Below, piece after piece: positions 5,881-10,113 of a stretch of DNA of 10,113 bases. The position numbers were made by a program, and so were the translations under genes. The notes beneath the pieces were generated by a model. It made no database searches, was not told the origin of the DNA, and was given only the letters and a program-made list of their open reading frames with translations. Within the stretch, counting starts at the first letter, position 1; each line of letters starts with the position of its first letter. Source of the stretch: Pseudomonadota bacterium (GTDB lineage Bacteria > Pseudomonadota > Alphaproteobacteria > Rhizobiales > Rhizobiaceae); the NCBI GenBank assembly GCA_023416545.1, contig JAEZHO010000211.1:1-10113 (forward strand). Reading direction: 5' to 3'.

Positions 5881-7154
5881 CTCTTGTCGTTTTCATTGTC
5901 TCGCTTCTCGGAGCAATGGCAATTGGTGTCCCTGTTGCCTTCTCGCTGATGTTCTGCGGCGTCATGCTTATGTGGTACATGGGTATGTTCAATACCCAGA
6001 TCATCGCCCAGAATATGATCGCCGGTGCGGATACCTTCACGCTGCTAGCGATCCCGTTCTTCATCCTGGCAGGTGAGCTGATGAATGCCGGCGGACTTTC
6101 GCGGCGCATTATCGACTTCGCGATTGCCTGTGTGGGCCATATCCGTGGCGGCCTCGGCATCGTGGCCATCATGGCGGCCGTCATCATGGCCAGCATTTCC
6201 GGTTCGGCTGCCGCCGATACCGCAGCTCTCGCCGCGATCCTTATCCCGATGATGGCGAAGGCGGGCTACAACGTCCCCCGTTCGGCCGGTCTTATTGCAG
6301 CGGGTGGCGTGATCGCTCCGGTGATTCCGCCCTCGATGGCTTTTATCGTCTTCGGTGTCGCGGCAAACGTATCCATCACCCAGCTGTTCATGGCGGGAAT
6401 CGTGCCCGGCCTTCTTATGGGCATAGCGCTCGTGATCACCTGGCTCATCGTCGTTCGTAAAGACAATGTCCAGGCCCTGCCTCCGGCACCCGCCAAGGAG
6501 CGAATTCGGGCGACTGGCCGAGCCCTGTGGGCACTCGGCATGCCGGTGATCATCCTTGGTGGCATCAAGATGGGGGTCGTCACCCCGACCGAAGCAGCAG
6601 TGGTCGCTGCAGCCTATGCCCTCTTCGTGGGAATGGTGATCTATCGCGAGTTGACGCCCGCGGAACTCCCTCGCGTGATCCTGCAGGCCGCAAAGACAAC
6701 TGCGGTCATCATGTTCCTGGTCTGCGCCGCTCTGGTCTCGTCGTGGCTTATCACGGCTGCAAACATTCCTTCGGAGATCACCGGGTTCATAGAGCCGCTC
6801 ATCGACCGACCGATGCTGCTGATGTTCGTGATTATGCTGGTCGTCCTGGTTGTCGGCACCGCGCTCGACCTGACGCCAACCATCCTGATCCTGACGCCTG
6901 TCTTGATGCCGATCATCAAGCAGGCCGGCATCGACCCCGTTTATTTCGGTGTCCTGTTCATCATGAATACCTGTATCGGCCTGCTCACTCCGCCAGTCGG
7001 GGTGGTCTTGAACGTCGTAAGCGGCGTCGGGCGAGTGCCGCTTGGGAAGGTAACCGTAGGCGTGTGGCCATTCCTGGTCGCGCAGGTCGCGGTTCTTTTC
7101 CTGCTCGTCCTGTTCCCCGATATCGTCCTCGTGCCCGCACGTTGGCTCTACTGA
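5877..7154 (+). CDS. TRAP transporter large permease subunit (DctM family)
   Basis: This 425-residue, highly hydrophobic protein is full length for the family, with about a dozen membrane segments. Family signatures are present in order: the GELMNAGGLSRRI region (66-78), SGSAAAD (108-114), the GGVIAPVIPPS stretch (143-153), TPTEA (236-240), GTALDLTPT (327-335) with ILTP at 338-341, and GLLTPPVG (368-375). It forms the ion-coupled translocation channel together with DctQ. Its start overlaps the dctQ stop. The stop at 7152-7154 is 37 bases before the binding-protein gene, so all three transporter parts are on one transcript with the FAH gene. Nothing is truncated. Confidence 0.96.
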   Translation: MTLVVFIVSLLGAMAIGVPVAFSLMFCGVMLMWYMGMFNTQIIAQNMIAGADTFTLLAIPFFILAGELMNAGGLSRRIIDFAIACVGHIRGGLGIVAIMAAVIMASISGSAAADTAALAAILIPMMAKAGYNVPRSAGLIAAGGVIAPVIPPSMAFIVFGVAANVSITQLFMAGIVPGLLMGIALVITWLIVVRKDNVQALPPAPAKERIRATGRALWALGMPVIILGGIKMGVVTPTEAAVVAAAYALFVGMVIYRELTPAELPRVILQAAKTTAVIMFLVCAALVSSWLITAANIPSEITGFIEPLIDRPMLLMFVIMLVVLVVGTALDLTPTILILTPVLMPIIKQAGIDPVYFGVLFIMNTCIGLLTPPVGVVLNVVSGVGRVPLGKVTVGVWPFLVAQVAVLFLLVLFPDIVLVPARWLY

Positions 7155-7191
7155 TCCGCAACCCTCAGCAACTTATCCAAGGGAGGATACT

Positions 7192-8196
7192 ATGAGGAAA
7201 ATGCTTCTTGCCACGACTGCCATCGCTTTCGGTCTCTCGGCCGCAGCTCCGGCTTTCGCGGAGTTCAACGAACGTAATATCCGCGTTTCGAACGGCATCA
7301 ACGAAGACCATCCGGTTGGCAACGGCATCAAGGCCATGCAGGCCTGCCTCGACGAAAAGTCTGGCGGCAAGCTGAAGCTGACTGCTTTCTGGGGTGGCGC
7401 TCTCGGTGGTGACCTCCAGGCAACTCAGGCTCTGCGCTCCGGCGTCCAGGAAGCCGTTGTAACCTCGTCCTCGCCCCTCGTCGGCATCATCCCGGCTCTC
7501 GGCGTGTTCGACCTGCCCTTCCTCTTCGCAAGCCCTGAGGAAGCCTATCAGGTCCTCGACGGCGATTTCGGCGACATGATGAGCAAGAAGCTCGAAGAAG
7601 CCGGCCTCGTGAACCTCGGTTACTGGGAAAACGGGTTCCGTAACCTGTCGAACTCGGTTCGTCCGGTAACGAAGTGGGAAGATTTCGAGGGCCTGAAGGT
7701 CCGCGTGATGCAGAATGACATCTTCCTCGACACCTTCCAGAACCTCGGTGCGAACGCGACGCCGATGTCCTTCGGCGAAGTTTTCTCGGCGCTGGAAACC
7801 AAGGCGATCGACGCGCAGGAAAACCCCTACGTGACGATCGACACTTCGAAGTTCTACGAAGTGCAGAAGTACATCACCGAAACGAACCACGCCTACACGC
7901 CGTTCCTCTTCCTGTTCTCGAAGGCAATCTTCGACACCTACACGCCTGAAGAGCAGGCAGCCCTGCGCGAATGCGCAACGGTTGGCCGCGACGAAGAGCG
8001 CAAGGTGATCCAGGAGCTCAACAAGAAGTCCCTGGAGAAGATCAAGGAAGCTGGTCTGGAAGTGAATACGCTCTCGCCGGAAGAGCAGGCCCGCATCCGC
8101 GAGAAGTCGATGGTCGTCTATGAAAAGCACAAGGCAACCATCGGTGCCGACGTCGTTGACGGAATCCTGGCGAAGCTCCAGGAAATCCGCAACTAA
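7192..8196 (+). CDS. TRAP transporter substrate-binding protein (DctP family)
   Basis: This 334-residue periplasmic receptor has a Sec signal peptide (residues 1-23): a basic MRK start, a hydrophobic core and AFA before the likely cleavage at E24. The DctP fold shows in GALGGDLQATQALRSG (69-84), LFDLPF-type FDLPFLF (106-112), GYWENGFRNLSN (143-154) and the region 169-211. R171 in LKVRVM is the expected carboxylate-binding arginine, and N211 in AQENP is the usual second-site residue. It captures an organic or sugar acid and delivers it to DctQM. GGGAGG (7181-7186) is 5 bases before the ATG. Codon choice looks more restricted than in its neighbours (AAC, TTC, AAG and CTC/CTG dominate), as expected for an abundant protein. 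It is last in the operon and is followed by a terminator. The substrate cannot be read directly; context favours an aldonate. Confidence 0.96.
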   Translation: MRKMLLATTAIAFGLSAAAPAFAEFNERNIRVSNGINEDHPVGNGIKAMQACLDEKSGGKLKLTAFWGGALGGDLQATQALRSGVQEAVVTSSSPLVGIIPALGVFDLPFLFASPEEAYQVLDGDFGDMMSKKLEEAGLVNLGYWENGFRNLSNSVRPVTKWEDFEGLKVRVMQNDIFLDTFQNLGANATPMSFGEVFSALETKAIDAQENPYVTIDTSKFYEVQKYITETNHAYTPFLFLFSKAIFDTYTPEEQAALRECATVGRDEERKVIQELNKKSLEKIKEAGLEVNTLSPEEQARIREKSMVVYEKHKATIGADVVDGILAKLQEIRN

Positions 8197-8208
8197 GCGG
8201 ACCTGACA

Positions 8209-8228
8209 GGCCGCATTCCGGTGCGGCC
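8209..8228 (+). other. GC-rich hairpin just after the binding-protein gene
   Basis: GGCCGCA (8209-8215) and TGCGGCC (8222-8228) pair perfectly around a 6-base loop, 13 bases after the dctP stop. There is no T-run, so it is not itself an intrinsic terminator. It may stabilise the 3' end of the dctP message or assist the terminator that follows. Confidence 0.5.
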
Positions 8229-8239
8229 CTTCCTTCGAA

Positions 8240-8269
8240 GCCCACAGTCCTCGCGACTGTGGGCTTTTT
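8240..8269 (+). terminator. Rho-independent terminator of the FAH-TRAP operon
   Basis: A perfect 10-bp stem GCCCACAGTC / GACTGTGGGC surrounds the loop CTCGC and is followed immediately by TTTTT (8265-8269). An upstream AA can extend the stem into the T-run. It lies 44 bases after the dctP stop and ends the plus-strand operon. Confidence 0.92.
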
Positions 8270-8344
8270 CATTCCGCACATGGGAGCATTGGCACCGCTG
8301 GCGCGGAGCATCTCAGGTATCGGCAGCTTTACGTGCGGGCAGAG

Positions 8345-8371
8345 AAAAAGGCCGCCCCATTGGGACGGCCT
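8345..8371 (-). terminator. Rho-independent terminator of the right-hand minus-strand operon
   Basis: Read on the minus strand, AGGCCGTCCC / GGGGCGGCCT forms a 10-bp stem with one G-U pair and loop AAT, followed by a run of five T (8349-8345). It lies 28 bases past the transporter stop. With the plus-strand terminator at 8240-8269 it insulates two convergent operons; the roughly 75 bases between them show nothing further. Confidence 0.88.
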
Positions 8372-8398
8372 CGACGACTGCGTCACCTGGAAAGGAGA

Positions 8399-9319
8399 TC
8401 AGGCGATCTCCAGGGCCTCTGCCTGCGCCCGCTTCTTCGTCATCTGTTCCCGGATGAAGATGAAGAGACCCGAGGCAATGATAAGTACGGCACCTATCAT
8501 CATCGCCAGGCGGGGCGTGTCGCCGAAGAACATCCAGCCGAAGATGACCGCGTAGAGCAGGAGCGTGTACTGCAGCGGGGCGACGGTAGCTGCATCGGAC
8601 ATCTTGAGTGCGCGGTTGACGAGCATGTGTGCGGACATCGCCACGACGCCCAGCAGGCAGAGCAGGAAGACATCCGTCGCGGACTGGATCGGGGACCAGT
8701 CGAACGGCGCGAAGATCAGTCCCGCGATGCCCGCGGCCCCGGTCTGGAACAGCACGAGGGTCGTGTCGGGGGTGCCACGCAGGAAGCGTCCGGAAATCAT
8801 CATGAAAGCGAACGCAGCGCTGCCGATGATGGAGATGATCGCCGGCAGGCTGAACATGGCGCTCGACGGCTCCAGCGCGATGATGACGCCGATGAAGCCG
8901 ACGGCGATTGCCGTCCACCGGCGCCAGCCAACGCTTTCGCCCAGCAGCAGCGGAGAAAGTGCTGCGACGTAGATCGGGGCCGCGAGCCAGAACGTCATCA
9001 CGTCGGCGAGCGGCAGATACATGACGGCGTAGTAGAAGCAGAATACCTCCCCCGTCGAGAAGATTACGCGGGCAAGCTGCATGCCCTTTCGTTCGGCGCC
9101 AACGATGGGAGCAAGCCCTGCCTTCCACAGCAGCGGCGAGAGAATGAGAAGCGCAGCCACGCTGCGGATGAGGATGACCTGTCCCAGCCCGTAGGAAGCC
9201 ACCAGCCATTTGCCCATCGCGTCGTTAAGCGCAAACAGCAGCATTCCGAGCAACATGACCAACGGCCCTGCTGCAGACGAGACTCCGATACCGGCCGCAG
9301 CCGAAGTGATCTTCGTCAT
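8399..9319 (-). CDS. EamA / DMT-superfamily membrane transporter
   Basis: This 306-residue integral membrane protein has about ten hydrophobic segments forming two EamA repeats (roughly 18-150 and 158-290). Hallmarks are the early LFALNDAMGKWL (28-39), the conserved mid-repeat region with P103, L104, A112 and P115 in the fourth segment, LLLGE (124-128) and, in the second repeat, APLQYT (247-252) before GWMFFGD (261-267). DMT proteins move metabolites, often outwards; direction and substrate cannot be deduced here. The charged tail (290-306) is cytoplasmic. GGGAGG lies 4 bases before the ATG at 9319. The gene begins 23 bases after the stop of the enolase-family gene, so the two are co-transcribed. 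It may handle a substrate, intermediate or overflow product of that enzyme. Confidence 0.92.
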   Translation of the reverse strand: MTKITSAAAGIGVSSAAGPLVMLLGMLLFALNDAMGKWLVASYGLGQVILIRSVAALLILSPLLWKAGLAPIVGAERKGMQLARVIFSTGEVFCFYYAVMYLPLADVMTFWLAAPIYVAALSPLLLGESVGWRRWTAIAVGFIGVIIALEPSSAMFSLPAIISIIGSAAFAFMMISGRFLRGTPDTTLVLFQTGAAGIAGLIFAPFDWSPIQSATDVFLLCLLGVVAMSAHMLVNRALKMSDAATVAPLQYTLLLYAVIFGWMFFGDTPRLAMMIGAVLIIASGLFIFIREQMTKKRAQAEALEIA

Positions 9320-9342
9320 TATTCCTCCCAAAAAATGATGTG

Positions 9343-10113
9343 TCAGATGATTGAAGCGTCCGAGAACCGACGGCTGACCGTGAAGGCCTTGTCGAGCTCC
9401 GGATGCAATTCCATGCCGAGGCCGGGGCCGGGCGGCACCGTGATCATGCCGTTCTTCACTTCCGGCAGGGCCGTCACCAGATCCCTGTACCAGGTCTTGT
9501 AAAACGCGCGGACGCTTTCCTGGACGAGTGCGTTCGGCGCGTTGAGCGACAGGTGAGTCGAAGCGCACAGAACCACCGGGCCGGTACAGTCGTGCGGCGC
9601 CACGGGAAGGTGCCAGGCTTCCGCCATGGATGCGACTTTCCGGGCTTCCGAAAGGCCTCCGCACCAGGAAATGTCGAGCATGACGATCCCTGCGGCTCCT
9701 GTTTCCAGATAGTCGCGAAAACCCCAGCGCGTCGCCAGGGTTTCGGAGGCTGAAATCGGCGCCGGGGAAACGTCGGCATAGCGTTTCAGGCTGGACAGGC
9801 TGTCCATCTTGATCGGGTCTTCATGCCAGAAGGTCTGGTAGGGGGTGAGCGCCTTGGCGATCTGCATCGCCGGCAAAAGCTGCCACATCGAGTGGAACTC
9901 CACCATGATGTCGATCTTGTCGCCGACGGCCTTGCGGATCTTCTCGAAAGGCTCAAGGGCGAGCTTAAGGTCGGGCATCGAAATATACTGGCCGCGCGTC
10001 TTCTCCGCTGCCGCATCGAAGGGCCAGATCTTCATCGCCGTGATGCCGTCGGCGAGAAGCGATTCCGCCAGTTCGTCCGCCCGGTGGAGGAAGCCGTTGA
10101 GGTCGTCATAGTC
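9343..10113 (-). CDS. Enolase-superfamily acid-sugar dehydratase (mandelate racemase / muconate lactonizing enzyme family), 5' end beyond window
   Basis: The frame is open to the right edge, so the capping-domain N-terminus is missing; 256 C-terminal residues are visible, numbered here from the edge. They form the TIM barrel with K28 in MKIWPFD, metal ligands E72 (MVEFH), E98 (HEDPI) and E124 (ASETL) spaced 26 and 26, D147 (LDISWCGG) and H174 (APHDCTG). The E-E-E-D-H spacings (26, 26, 23, 27) equal those of mandelate racemase as I recall it, and the Asp-His dyad places it in the mandelate racemase subgroup. Most such proteins in sugar-acid loci dehydrate aldonates or aldarates to 2-keto-3-deoxy acids. 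Tryptophan follows the lysine (K-x-W rather than K-x-K), and an insertion follows that strand. It is upstream of, and in the same operon as, the DMT transporter. Dehydratase activity is likely; the substrate is unassigned. Confidence 0.9.
   Translation of the reverse strand, partial: DYDDLNGFLHRADELAESLLADGITAMKIWPFDAAAEKTRGQYISMPDLKLALEPFEKIRKAVGDKIDIMVEFHSMWQLLPAMQIAKALTPYQTFWHEDPIKMDSLSSLKRYADVSPAPISASETLATRWGFRDYLETGAAGIVMLDISWCGGLSEARKVASMAEAWHLPVAPHDCTGPVVLCASTHLSLNAPNALVQESVRAFYKTWYRDLVTALPEVKNGMITVPPGPGLGMELHPELDKAFTVSRRFSDASII

Noticed and set aside
9341..9350. TGTCAGATGA resembling the operator element, at the enolase/DMT gene junction
   Set aside because: Only the TGTCAGA core matches, there is no symmetric second arm, and it spans the stop codon of the enolase-family gene within an operon.
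1..10113. Search for CRISPR repeats, IS ends, tRNA, phage or defence genes
   Set aside because: No regularly spaced repeats, transposase, integrase or tRNA-like cloverleaf was seen; all long frames resolve to metabolic, transport or regulatory families.

Overview
This is a GC-rich window of about 10.1 kb, consistent with an alphaproteobacterium of the Rhizobiales type (Rhizobium/Agrobacterium/Sinorhizobium relatives). That placement is inferred from base composition, codon use and gene content, not from a marker gene. The window is almost entirely a sugar-acid / 2-hydroxy-acid uptake and catabolism locus with nine protein genes in four transcription blocks. It shows no tRNA, rRNA, mobile element or CRISPR array.

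Left block, minus strand (1-1651): a D-erythronate dehydrogenase-like SDR (denD) is followed, with a 4-base ATGA overlap, by a beta-hydroxyacid dehydrogenase that runs off the left edge. Middle block, plus strand (1827-4015): an FAD-linked D-2-hydroxyacid dehydrogenase of the D-lactate/D-2-hydroxyglutarate/glycolate family, then a GntR/FadR-type (FCD) regulator. These diverge from denD across a 175-base control region. Next block, plus strand (4165-8196): a long fumarylacetoacetase-fold protein that looks like a 2-keto-3-deoxy-sugar-acid dehydratase, then a complete TRAP transporter in the order DctQ, DctM, DctP, closed by a textbook intrinsic terminator. Right block, minus strand (8399-10113): an enolase-superfamily (mandelate racemase subgroup) acid-sugar dehydratase that enters from the right edge, then an EamA/DMT-type membrane transporter, with its own terminator converging on the first.

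Working model (inference): the TRAP system imports a C4-C6 sugar acid. The enolase-family enzyme dehydrates aldonates to 2-keto-3-deoxy acids and the FAH-fold enzyme dehydrates these again towards alpha-ketoglutarate semialdehyde. DenD, the beta-hydroxyacid dehydrogenase and the FAD enzyme oxidise tetronate-like or 2-hydroxy acids. The local GntR protein probably controls both plus-strand blocks and perhaps denD: a near-identical palindromic element, TTRTCAGACAWC, occurs in the denD/FAD-dehydrogenase divergent region (1720-1732) and again inside a perfect 19-bp inverted repeat upstream of the FAH gene (4108-4126).

The individual families are known. What is less ordinary is the joining of an erythronate-type module and a 2-keto-3-deoxy-acid module under one apparent regulator, plus an enolase-superfamily enzyme whose exact substrate cannot be assigned from its motifs.
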